A DNA stretch of 64,000 nucleotides from Chitinophagaceae bacterium (GTDB taxonomy: Bacteria; Bacteroidota; Bacteroidia; Chitinophagales; Chitinophagaceae), in contig JAEUVS010000044.1 in the NCBI GenBank assembly GCA_016786745.1, positions 1 through 64,000 of the forward strand, written 5' to 3'. Both the position numbers and the translations under genes were made by a program. Below are positions 52,561-60,533 of the stretch, piece by piece; position 1 is the first letter of the stretch; every line of letters starts with the position of its first letter. The notes under the pieces are model-generated. The model was not told where the DNA came from. It searched no databases and saw only the letters and a list, made by a program, of their open reading frames with translations.

Positions 52561-53385
52561 TTAAAATCCATAGATCCTTTGGGCGTTTAACCCAAAAACG
52601 GCGTCTTTTTCTTCCTGCAAATGCTTTTCCATGTACTTCTCCAACAAGCTTTTCCACTGCACATAGATGCCTGACAGCAGCATCACTGGCCAGTCGCTGC
52701 CGAACATCAGCCTCTCAACGCCAAATGCCTGGAACACAACATCGAGGTAGGGATAAAATTCAGCAGGACTCCATTCTTTCCATGCCGCTTCTGTTATCAA
52801 TCCCGACAGCTTGCACGACACATTCGGAAACATCGCGAGGTCAGTGATGCCTTTTTTCCACATATCCATCTCCTTATTTTTTACGTCGGGCTTGGCGGAG
52901 TGGTCGAGAATAAAAACCTGGTCGGGGAACGCGCGCACAAAATCAACAGCAGCTTTTAGTTGTCGCGGATAAATAAGTATATCATATGTATACCCAAATT
53001 CTTTCAGCAGGGAGACACCCGCGCGGAAATTTTCATCATACAAAAAATCATCCGGCTCCGATTGAACGATATGCCTGATGCCTTTGATTGAAGGATATTC
53101 TTTGAGCTCTGAAAGTTTTTTTTCGACGTTGGAGGCGCGAAGGTCGGTCCAGCCGACAACACCTTTTATTACAGGGTGCGTGTTGGCGAGCTCCGCGAGA
53201 AAACGCGTTTCTACTTCTTCAGTTGCGGCCTGCACGGCGATGCAACCATCAACATGATTCCTGTGAAGAGTGAGTTCAAGCTCGGTAGGGAGATAGTCCT
53301 TTTGAAGGATCTTCATGTCCCTGTCTATCCAGGGAAGATCTTCTTTACTGTATTTCCAGAAATGAACGTGAGCGTCTATAACCAT
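52561..53385 (-). CDS. Amidohydrolase family protein (TIM-barrel hydrolase)
   Basis: A 274-residue metal-dependent hydrolase. The N-terminal I-D-A-H-V-H-F-W supplies the H-x-H metal site; F-I-L-D-H-S-A-K-P-D and M-F-G-S-D-W-P-V supply further histidine and aspartate ligands. It belongs to the amidohydrolase_2 group, which includes lactonases for sugar lactones and dicarboxylate lactones. The substrate is unknown; no sugar-catabolism genes are beside it. Confidence 0.88.
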   Translation of the reverse strand: MVIDAHVHFWKYSKEDLPWIDRDMKILQKDYLPTELELTLHRNHVDGCIAVQAATEEVETRFLAELANTHPVIKGVVGWTDLRASNVEKKLSELKEYPSIKGIRHIVQSEPDDFLYDENFRAGVSLLKEFGYTYDILIYPRQLKAAVDFVRAFPDQVFILDHSAKPDVKNKEMDMWKKGITDLAMFPNVSCKLSGLITEAAWKEWSPAEFYPYLDVVFQAFGVERLMFGSDWPVMLLSGIYVQWKSLLEKYMEKHLQEEKDAVFGLNAQRIYGF

Positions 53386-53456
53386 GGAACGTTTTTAAGT
53401 TAAGAGATAAACTTAAAAAATTATTCCATTGTGGTGATTTAATTTTTGCAGATCAT

Positions 53457-53523
53457 TTTAAGGTCCTTAAAAGAGCCAGGCCTGGAAAGGCCCGGCGTTT
53501 GTTGATCGTACCCTTTAAAAATA
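53457..53523 (-). terminator. Terminator repeat, copy A
   Basis: On the minus strand AAAGGGTACGATCAACAAACG is followed by a 9-bp stem GCCGGGCCT / AGGCCTGGC with a TTCC loop, then TCTTTTAA. It lies behind the micro-ORF. Its 5' arm of about 21 nt is identical to copy B. Confidence 0.7.
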
Positions 53524-53562
53524 AACTCTTCGAATGATTTGTTGGTTCGTCTTTTGATTCTG

Positions 53563-53670
53563 CTACACTTTGCGACAGGGGCAGGTTTCAGGTCGAAAAA
53601 GATGCGTACTGACCTTATCAGCATAGCAGGATCCATCAGAGAAGTAAGCGATGTTGGCATGTTTCAACAT
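53563..53670 (-). CDS. 35-residue micro-ORF between terminator repeats
   Basis: An ATG at 53670 opens a 35-codon frame ending at 53563 (TAG). The peptide starts M-L-K-H-A-N-I-A and has three cysteines, two of them in T-C-P-C-R-K near its end. It is bracketed by two copies of the same terminator, so it could be its own small transcription unit. No promoter or Shine-Dalgarno is obvious, and coding is not proven. Confidence 0.3.
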   Translation of the reverse strand: MLKHANIAYFSDGSCYADKVSTHLFRPETCPCRKV

Positions 53671-53738
53671 TTTAAGTTTTAAAAGGGGCCAGACCTGGAA
53701 AGGCCCGGCCGTTTGTTGATCGTACCCTTTAAAAAAAT
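53671..53738 (-). terminator. Terminator repeat, copy B
   Basis: The same element as copy A, behind the FN3-like gene at 53788. The stem is GGCCGGGCCT / AGGTCTGGCC with a TTCC loop, then CCTTTTAA. The change C to T in the 3' arm against copy A turns a G-C into a G-U pair, so pairing is preserved. Confidence 0.7.
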
Positions 53739-53787
53739 AGTTGATTTGAAATATTTTAATACAGTGCTGCGGTAATGTTGCGCATCA

Positions 53788-54162
53788 TCACTTCACTGCA
53801 TACAAAATTGTAACCGGTGCGTAAATCATACCGCCATCCTGTCCCTCAACACGTAACCTGTAATAAAGCGGCCCGGGATATGAAGATTTAAAACGATCGT
53901 CAAATTCATAGTAAGGTTCATCATTGCTGAGTGTGAAGAATGCTGACACCTCAACAAATTTTTTTCCATCAGTGCTGCGTTCAAGAACATACTGACTTAC
54001 ATCACCTGTATATGCCTTCCACACTAAGCTCACCATCTTGTCTGACCGCCCTTTCACTTTCACTACAGGATCCACAATCTTACTTTGTGCGATAGAATTT
54101 TTTGCTGCGAGAAAAATGCACGCAAAGAATAAAAGCCTTAATGATAGGTACAATGCTTTCAT
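53788..54162 (-). CDS. Small secreted protein with FN3-like fold
   Basis: From the ATG at 54162 (M-K-A-L-Y-L-S-L-R-L-L-F-F-A-C-I-F-L-A-A) this is a 124-residue exported protein; an ATG at 54177 would add five residues without need. The mature part resembles one fibronectin-III-type domain: V-S-L-V-W-K-A-Y-T-G, Y-V-L-E-R-S-T-D-G-K-K-F, and L-Y-Y-R-L-R-V-E-G-Q-D-G-G at the end. Such domains in Bacteroidetes occur in surface and sorting-related proteins. It is followed by terminator copy B. Confidence 0.7.
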   Translation of the reverse strand: MKALYLSLRLLFFACIFLAAKNSIAQSKIVDPVVKVKGRSDKMVSLVWKAYTGDVSQYVLERSTDGKKFVEVSAFFTLSNDEPYYEFDDRFKSSYPGPLYYRLRVEGQDGGMIYAPVTILYAVK

Positions 54163-54355
54163 TATATCAGAAAACAAAAACTGAGTTAAAAACTTAAATA
54201 AGCGGATAGAGGAACCAGTACAGGAATTCCTGAGGATTTGGAGAGAACAACGAGTAAATTAATGGATTGGTGTTCCGAGGATTGGAGTGGCGTTAAAACC
54301 TTGACAAAGATTACACGTGTTTTTTGTAACTACAATAGTAAATCTACGATAATCG

Positions 54356-54382
54356 AAAAAAAACCGCTCCGGGGAGCGGTTA
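54356..54382 (-). terminator. Intrinsic terminator after atpA
   Basis: On the minus strand an 8-bp GC-rich stem (AACCGCTC / GAGCGGTT, loop CCCG) is followed by eight or more T. It lies 15 nt behind the atpA stop, so the ATP synthase operon ends here and does not run on into atpG. Confidence 0.92.
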
Positions 54383-54396
54383 ATCTTCTGCGACGC

Positions 54397-55974
54397 TTAT
54401 TTATACTGGGGAACCAGCGTATTTGACAGTTCCGTCACTTTCTTCAAACTTTCATCCGAAAGACCGCCTTTTTTGAATTCTGCGAGCACTTCGGGGTATT
54501 TGTTTTCCATTTCCATAAGAAAATGTTCTTCGAATTCTTTCACCTTCTTTACCGCTACCTGGCGCAGCAATCCCTGCGTACCGAGGTAGATGATAGCGAC
54601 CTGTTTTTCAACGCTGAAGGGTGAATATTGAGCCTGCTTTAAAATCTCCACGTTACGTGCGCCCTTGTCAATTACCAGCTTGGTAGCCGGATCGAGGTCG
54701 CCACCGAATTTGGAAAAGGCCTCCATCTCGCGGTAAAGCGCCTGGTCGAGCTTGAGGGTGCCCGCCACTTTCTTCATCGACTTGATCTGCGCATTACCAC
54801 CCACACGGCTTACCGAGATACCCACGTTGATCGCGGGCCGGATACCGGCGTTGAACAGGTTTGTTTCGAGGAATATCTGGCCATCCGTAATGGAGATCAC
54901 GTTTGTAGGGATGTACGCAGATACGTCACCCGCCTGTGTTTCGATAATTGGTAACGCGGTAAGCGATCCACCACCTTTCACCAGGTGCCTGATTGATTCG
55001 GGTAAATCGTTCATATTCTTTGCCACGGCATCGTCGGTGATCACCTTGGCCGCACGCTCGAGCAAACGGCTGTGCAGGTAGAATACATCACCGGGATAAG
55101 CTTCACGTCCGGGGGGACGGCGAAGGAGCAGTGATACCTCCCGATACGCAACGGCCTGTTTCGACAGGTCATCATAAATAATAAGTGCCGGGCGACCAGT
55201 GTCCCTGAAAAATTCTCCAATTGCAGCGCCCGCGAACGGTGCGTAGAACTGGAGAGGTGCAGGATCGGATGCAGAAGCTGCTACGATGATCGTGTAAGGC
55301 ATCGCGCCATTGTCTTCAAGCGTTTTCATCACGTTAGCGATGGTAGAAGCTTTCTGACCGATTGCAACATATATACAGTAAACGGGTTTGCCTGCTGCGT
55401 AAAATTCTTTCTGGTTGATTATAGTATCTATCGCGATGGCCGACTTTCCGGTCTGGCGGTCGCCGATGATCAGTTCTCTCTGGCCGCGTCCGATGGGAAT
55501 CATCGCGTCGATCGCTTTGAGACCTGTTTGCAACGGTTCTTTTACTGGTTCGCGGAAGATAACCCCCGGGGCCTTACGTTCGAGGGGCATCTCGTAGCGT
55601 TCGCCCTTGATGGGACCTTTACCGTCGATGGCCTCTCCGAGTGAGTTCACCACGCGGCCGAGCATTCCTTCACCAACGTTGATGGAAGCGATTTTACCTG
55701 TGCGGCGCACTTTTGAACCTTCTTTGATACCGGCCCATTCACCCATCAATACCACACCCACGTTATCTTCTTCGAGGTTAAGAGCGATTGCCTGGACTCC
55801 TGTTTCGAATTCTACCAGTTCACCGCTTCTTACATTGGTGAGACCATATACACGCGCAATTCCATCACCCACCTGCAGCACCGAACCTACTTCTTCGAGG
55901 TCTGCTGAAGCGTTGAAGTTGCTTAGCTGTTGGCGAAGTATCGCCGAGATCTCATCCGATTTAATTTCAACCAT
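54397..55974 (-). CDS. atpA: ATP synthase F1 subunit alpha
   Basis: A 525-residue subunit of the F1 head. The P-loop G-D-R-Q-T-G-K-S-A and the [10 protein letters not shown] region are intact. It alternates with beta subunits in the hexamer and binds nucleotide without catalysis. It is the last gene of this operon and is closed by a strong terminator; gamma, which often follows alpha, is absent. Confidence 0.97.
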   Translation of the reverse strand: MVEIKSDEISAILRQQLSNFNASADLEEVGSVLQVGDGIARVYGLTNVRSGELVEFETGVQAIALNLEEDNVGVVLMGEWAGIKEGSKVRRTGKIASINVGEGMLGRVVNSLGEAIDGKGPIKGERYEMPLERKAPGVIFREPVKEPLQTGLKAIDAMIPIGRGQRELIIGDRQTGKSAIAIDTIINQKEFYAAGKPVYCIYVAIGQKASTIANVMKTLEDNGAMPYTIIVAASASDPAPLQFYAPFAGAAIGEFFRDTGRPALIIYDDLSKQAVAYREVSLLLRRPPGREAYPGDVFYLHSRLLERAAKVITDDAVAKNMNDLPESIRHLVKGGGSLTALPIIETQAGDVSAYIPTNVISITDGQIFLETNLFNAGIRPAINVGISVSRVGGNAQIKSMKKVAGTLKLDQALYREMEAFSKFGGDLDPATKLVIDKGARNVEILKQAQYSPFSVEKQVAIIYLGTQGLLRQVAVKKVKEFEEHFLMEMENKYPEVLAEFKKGGLSDESLKKVTELSNTLVPQYK

Positions 55975-55984
55975 ATCTTAATGT

Positions 55985-56548
55985 TTATCTGATCTTGTAA
56001 ATAAAGTCGTTGTTCAAAAACTGCTTGCGAATCACGCCAAGGTCATATGAAATGCTCGCGTCGATAAGTGTATCGCCAACCTGCAGAACAAAGCCACCGA
56101 TTAGATTTTCGTCGACAGTAGCGGTGAGCTCAATATTTTTCATGTGCGTCTGGCTTTTCACCTTGTTTACGATGTCCTGTTTCAAATCTTCACTTAACGG
56201 TGACGCGGTGATAAGTTTTACGGTATGTATCTGCCTGTATTCCTTGTATTGGTCGATAAATGCAGTGGTAATTTCAGGAAGATTTGTTTCGCGGCCTTTC
56301 CTGATCAGCAGCCTGATAAATGATTCAGTAAGCTCACCTATCTTTCCTTTCGTAACACTTTCGAGTATCGATTCTTTCTTATCAGGTGAGATGATCGGGC
56401 TCCTGAGCACCAGTACAAATTCACGGTTAACTTTTGACACCGCCTGCAGAAATTCAATATCCTTATAGGTAGCGTCGAGAAGATTTTTCTCGATGGCCAG
56501 CGTAAGGAGCGATTTTGCGTACCGGGATGCTAAACGGGGATTCGCCAT
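55985..56548 (-). CDS. atpH: ATP synthase F1 subunit delta
   Basis: A 187-residue OSCP-type protein linking the F1 head to the b-subunit stalk. It shows the family start N-P-R-L-A-S-R-Y-A-K-S-L-L and the C-terminal G-G-F-V-L-Q-V-G-D-T-L-I-D-A-S. It lies 10 nt ahead of atpA and 13 nt behind atpF. Confidence 0.95.
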   Translation of the reverse strand: MANPRLASRYAKSLLTLAIEKNLLDATYKDIEFLQAVSKVNREFVLVLRSPIISPDKKESILESVTKGKIGELTESFIRLLIRKGRETNLPEITTAFIDQYKEYRQIHTVKLITASPLSEDLKQDIVNKVKSQTHMKNIELTATVDENLIGGFVLQVGDTLIDASISYDLGVIRKQFLNNDFIYKIR

Positions 56549-56561
56549 GATAATTCCTTTC

Positions 56562-57056
56562 CTAATTTAATTTTACTTCGTTAGTAAGTTGCCTTACATA
56601 ATTTTCCTGCTCTGCTTTGTTGCCCAGTTCGCGACGGAGAATTTTTTCTGATACTTCTATCACAAGCTGACCTACCTGGTTTTTTACATCGGTGAGGGCG
56701 GCCATTTTCTGTTGCTGGATGGCAGCCTGCGCGTCGCTGACGATTTTATTCGCTTCGAGTTTCGCCTGTTCTTTTGCCTCGTTGATTATTTTGTCTTTCG
56801 TGTCACGTGCTTCCTTCAGTATCTGTCCTCTTTCTTCACGTGCTTTTGCAAGGAGCGCTTCGTTTTCGCTTTTAAGCTGGGCCATTTCCGCTTTCACCCT
56901 TTCAGCGGTTGAAAGAGATTCTGCAATACCGTTTTCCCTTTCTTTTAATGAATTGAGGATTGGCTTCCATGCGAATTTTTTCAGGATAAAAAATACGATG
57001 AGAAACGCGAGGAGCGTCCAGATAATGAGACCAAAGGAAGGTATCAGTAAATCCAT
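56562..57056 (-). CDS. atpF: ATP synthase F0 subunit b
   Basis: A 164-residue stalk subunit: one N-terminal membrane helix (L-I-I-W-T-L-L-A-F-L-I-V-F-F-I-L) and a long charged coiled coil with the typical A-K-A-R-E-E-R and E-A-N-K-I-V-S-D-A-Q-A pattern. It is the only b gene, so it should form a homodimer. It is preceded by atpE with a 96-nt gap. Confidence 0.95.
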   Translation of the reverse strand: MDLLIPSFGLIIWTLLAFLIVFFILKKFAWKPILNSLKERENGIAESLSTAERVKAEMAQLKSENEALLAKAREERGQILKEARDTKDKIINEAKEQAKLEANKIVSDAQAAIQQQKMAALTDVKNQVGQLVIEVSEKILRRELGNKAEQENYVRQLTNEVKLN

Positions 57057-57152
57057 TTTCTTGTTCTTTTATTTTTGGGATGCTTTCGCATCAGTCGTAA
57101 TCAGGTATTACTGCATTCGCCGCCCTGTGCTTTGAATGCAGTAAAAATTGGG

Positions 57153-57428
<276 letters not shown>

Positions 57429-57449
57429 CTAAAACTCGCTTATTTTCCT

Positions 57450-57491
57450 CGTGAGGCGTGAAGCGAATAATCTCACGCATCACGCCTCACG
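57450..57491. repeat. Inverted CGTGAGG repeat between atpB and atpE
   Basis: CGTGAGGCGTGA (57450-57461) and TCACGCCTCACG (57480-57491) are perfect 12-bp inverted arms with an 18-nt spacer. The arm is the same heptamer family as the argB/argE array. In RNA it forms a strong hairpin between atpB and atpE and may adjust the high c-subunit level. Confidence 0.75.
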
Positions 57492-57492
57492 T

Positions 57493-58605
57493 TTAAATTA
57501 TCACCGGATCCTCTGGTCCTATCTGGTGCTTATCATGATGATCATGCGTATCCTCTATCGCCTGGCCTATAAACACCGCCGTCAGGTTTGTAAAAATGAA
57601 AGCCTGTATGAATGCCACGAGTATCTCGATAAGATAAATAAATACCGAGAAAGCAATCGAAACAGGCGAAAATCCCCAGCCTATCGCCGCACTCAATCCA
57701 CCGAAAATAAATATCAGGGAAACCAGACAGATGATAATAATGTGCCCCGCAAGCATATTCGCAAACAACCTGATGATGAGCGCGAATGGTTTTGTGAACA
57801 CACTCAGCACCTCCACAAGCACGAGGATCGGTTTGATACCACCAGGAACGGGTGGGTTAAATATATGGCCCCAGTAATGTGAATTTCCGTTTACCGTGAT
57901 GATGATGAATGATATTACCCCAAGTACGGCCGTAAAGGCAATATTGCCCGTTACGTTCGCCGAGCCGGGAACGAGACCAAATATGCTGTTGATTAGTATA
58001 AAGAAAAAGATCGTGAGCAGGTAGGGAACAAACTTGTGGTAATCGTGACCAAGATTTGGTTTAGCCACCTCATCGCGAACAAACGTGATCACCGGCTCGA
58101 TCGCATTCTGAAAACCTGTTGGAGCCTTTGTTGTGCCGATGCCTTTCTGATATTTCTTCGCAACGTTTATCAGGATTACAACGAGGAGGGTAAGCGCCAG
58201 AATCATCTGCACCACGTTCCTCGTCAGCGAGAGATCATAAACTGTTACATTCGGATCAACGGGAACAATTTTATTCCCTTCAAGACGATACCCTTCCACT
58301 TCATGCTCGCCATGGTGGAAAGCAGACGACATAAAAACCGATACGCCCTTTTGTGGCGAATAAAGTATTACGGGAAGTGGAATAGAAACATGATGCTCGT
58401 GACCTTCTTTATCCTTGTACGTGAGAAAATGAAACTGGTGTGCATCGAGAACGTGTGCGAAAATCACCTCGTTTGCATCGAATAACTTCTCTTCTTCATG
58501 AGCGGCATCGGAGCCATGTTCCTGGGCAGTTGCGACATTAAAAAAAAGTATGCTTAAAATGGCGTAAACCGCTAATAATAAGGACTTTATTCTCCGATTG
58601 AACAT
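57493..58605 (-). CDS. atpB: ATP synthase F0 subunit a
   Basis: A 370-residue membrane subunit from the ATG at 58605; the in-frame reading to 58671 crosses the promoter. It has a cleavable-type N-terminal segment, a long His-rich periplasmic stretch (G-H-E-H-H and A-F-H-H-G-E-H) known from Bacteroidetes AtpB, and helices with the essential arginine in L-I-I-R-L-F-A-N-M-L-A-G-H. It is the first gene of the operon; no atpI lies ahead. Confidence 0.94.
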   Translation of the reverse strand: MFNRRIKSLLLAVYAILSILFFNVATAQEHGSDAAHEEEKLFDANEVIFAHVLDAHQFHFLTYKDKEGHEHHVSIPLPVILYSPQKGVSVFMSSAFHHGEHEVEGYRLEGNKIVPVDPNVTVYDLSLTRNVVQMILALTLLVVILINVAKKYQKGIGTTKAPTGFQNAIEPVITFVRDEVAKPNLGHDYHKFVPYLLTIFFFILINSIFGLVPGSANVTGNIAFTAVLGVISFIIITVNGNSHYWGHIFNPPVPGGIKPILVLVEVLSVFTKPFALIIRLFANMLAGHIIIICLVSLIFIFGGLSAAIGWGFSPVSIAFSVFIYLIEILVAFIQAFIFTNLTAVFIGQAIEDTHDHHDKHQIGPEDPVII

Positions 58606-58625
58606 ACCTGTCTCCAAATTTGCCG

Positions 58626-58633
58626 CAAAGATA
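58626..58633 (-). promoter_or_regulatory. Bacteroidetes-type -7 element before atpB
   Basis: The minus strand reads TATCTTTG, a full TAnnTTTG core, 20 nt ahead of the atpB start. A -33 TTTG is not clear; T-rich sequence lies at about the right distance. Confidence 0.45.
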
Positions 58634-58684
58634 AGCATGCAGGCGTGAAAAACTGCTGGAAACAGGTCCAATTACAAAAAACTT

Positions 58685-60496
58685 TTATACAGCCTTGTCT
58701 ACCTCTGTTTGCATAAAGTGAAGGCTCGAATAGAATCCACCCAATGCTAATAGATCTTCGTGTGTACCCACCTCTTTAATCTCGCCCTTGTCCAGCACAA
58801 CGATCCGGTCGGCCTTGCGGATGGTCGACAGGCGGTGAGCGATTACAATAGCCGTACGGCCCGAGATAAGCGTGTCAATGGCTTTCTGGATCAGCTTCTC
58901 ACTTTCAGTATCAACTGAAGAAGTTGCTTCGTCGAGGATCAGGATCGAAGGATTGTAAAGCAGCGCCCTGATGAACGAAATCAATTGCCTTTGCCCCATC
59001 GAAAGCGTGCTGCCCCGTTCCATCACGTTGTAATCATAGTTGCCCGGCAATCGCATGATGAAATCGTGAACGTCTATCAGTTTTGCCGCCTCAACTACCT
59101 GTTCTTTTGAAATTTTCGGGTTTCGCAGCGTAATATTATCCAGTACCGATCCTGAAAATAAAAATACGTCCTGCAACACCACGCCGATATCCCTGCGCAG
59201 TACATCGAGGCGATAGTCTTCCACGCGCACGTCATCAATTCGTATTGCACCCTTTTGGATATGATACAACCTGTTCATCAGGCTGATAATAGAAGTTTTG
59301 CCACTTCCCGTATGCCCGACGATCGCCACCGTTTCGCCAGGTTCCGCTTTGAATGAAATGTTTCTCAAAACATAACGGTCATCCACATATGCAAATGACA
59401 CATCATCGAACTCAATTTTTCCTTTTACCTGTTGGGGAGCATAGTCGCCCTGCGTTTTGATATAGTCCTCGTTTTCGAGCACTTTAAACACGCGATCGCT
59501 CGCCACCATACCCATTTGCAACACGTTGAATTTATCAGCGATCACGCGCAGCGGCCTGAACAGCAGGTTAAGGCAGAAGTAAAATGCCACCATCTTACCC
59601 GGCAGTTCCGACGCCTGGTTGACCGGGATGTTCAACGCGTGTACCGCACCCCACCAAACCATCATCGCGGTACCAACTGCCAGTACAATTTCGACAATGG
59701 GAAAGAACACAGAGTAAGCAAATATTGCGTTGATGTTCGCGTTTCGATGTTCCCTGTTGATCGTTTTGAATTTTCTGAATTCCTTTTCTTCCGCTGAAAA
59801 CGCCTGTATCACCTGCATACCCGTGATATGTTCCTGGACGAACGCATTAAGATGCGCAACAGCATTTCTTACCCTGATGAATGATTTGTTGACACTTTCC
59901 TTAAAGAACCACGTTGCGATAATAAGTATGGGAAACGGAGCCAGGCATATCAATGTTAACTGCCAGTCGACCCAAAACATGTAGAACAGGATGCAGACAA
60001 TCGAGAGCAGGTCAGCGATAATAGGTAGAAGGCCTTCCGCGAAAATATCGTTGATGGCTTCTATATCATTTATTGTTCGGGTAGTAAGTGTGCCGATGGG
60101 CGTTTTATCGAATTGCGAGAGATTCAGTCCAAGTATCTTTTCGTACACAAGAACTCGCAGGTCCTTAACAACGGTTTGTCCCAGCCACGAAGTGAGGTAA
60201 GTAAAATAAAACCGGATGGCGGATTCGAGTATCAGCAAGCCGACCTGGATAACAGTGATCCAGATAAGAAGTTCCTCCATTTTTATTTTGACGGAAGAAT
60301 CTCCGCTTACACCTTCCCGGATATAGTCGTTAACGGTGACTTGTATGAGGAAGGGTCTGGCAGGCGAAAAAGCAGCCAGTATGATAGCCAGTGCAAGCGA
60401 GATGAAAAATCTTCTTTTGTAAGGCGAAGCGAACTTTAACACCCTCCGCAGTAAACTGAAATCAAATACTTTCTTCGCAACAGACCTTGTGGACAT
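58685..60496 (-). CDS. ABC exporter (fused membrane and ATPase domains)
   Basis: A 603-residue half-transporter of the MsbA/multidrug type. Six membrane helices (about 25-320) are followed by an ATPase with Walker A G-H-T-G-S-G-K-T, Q-loop V-L-Q-D-V-F-L-F, signature L-S-M-G-Q-R-Q, Walker B I-L-I-L-D-E-A-T-S-S-V-D and switch A-H-R-L-S. It should act as a homodimer. Cargo (lipids or drugs) is unknown. It is 79 nt from atpB and not part of that operon by function. Confidence 0.92.
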   Translation of the reverse strand: MSTRSVAKKVFDFSLLRRVLKFASPYKRRFFISLALAIILAAFSPARPFLIQVTVNDYIREGVSGDSSVKIKMEELLIWITVIQVGLLILESAIRFYFTYLTSWLGQTVVKDLRVLVYEKILGLNLSQFDKTPIGTLTTRTINDIEAINDIFAEGLLPIIADLLSIVCILFYMFWVDWQLTLICLAPFPILIIATWFFKESVNKSFIRVRNAVAHLNAFVQEHITGMQVIQAFSAEEKEFRKFKTINREHRNANINAIFAYSVFFPIVEIVLAVGTAMMVWWGAVHALNIPVNQASELPGKMVAFYFCLNLLFRPLRVIADKFNVLQMGMVASDRVFKVLENEDYIKTQGDYAPQQVKGKIEFDDVSFAYVDDRYVLRNISFKAEPGETVAIVGHTGSGKTSIISLMNRLYHIQKGAIRIDDVRVEDYRLDVLRRDIGVVLQDVFLFSGSVLDNITLRNPKISKEQVVEAAKLIDVHDFIMRLPGNYDYNVMERGSTLSMGQRQLISFIRALLYNPSILILDEATSSVDTESEKLIQKAIDTLISGRTAIVIAHRLSTIRKADRIVVLDKGEIKEVGTHEDLLALGGFYSSLHFMQTEVDKAV

Positions 60497-60533
60497 TATG
60501 CGAATTTATGAATTTCCGTGCTGCGCGCTCCTC

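Larger units (their letters stand above)
53386..53787 (-). other. Intergenic region with twin terminator repeats and a micro-ORF
   Basis: In these 402 nt I see two copies of a ~67-nt repeat (53457-53523 and 53671-53738) and a 35-codon ORF between them (53563-53670, minus). A 73-codon frame (53439-53660, minus) runs through copy A but looks like a by-product of the repeat. Confidence 0.65.

Noticed and set aside
53439..53660. 73-codon minus-strand ORF running through terminator copy A
   Set aside because: Its C-terminal part is made of the terminator repeat read as protein, and an alternative frame (micro-ORF 53563-53670) starts nearer the repeat boundary. I see no family features, so I did not list it as a gene.
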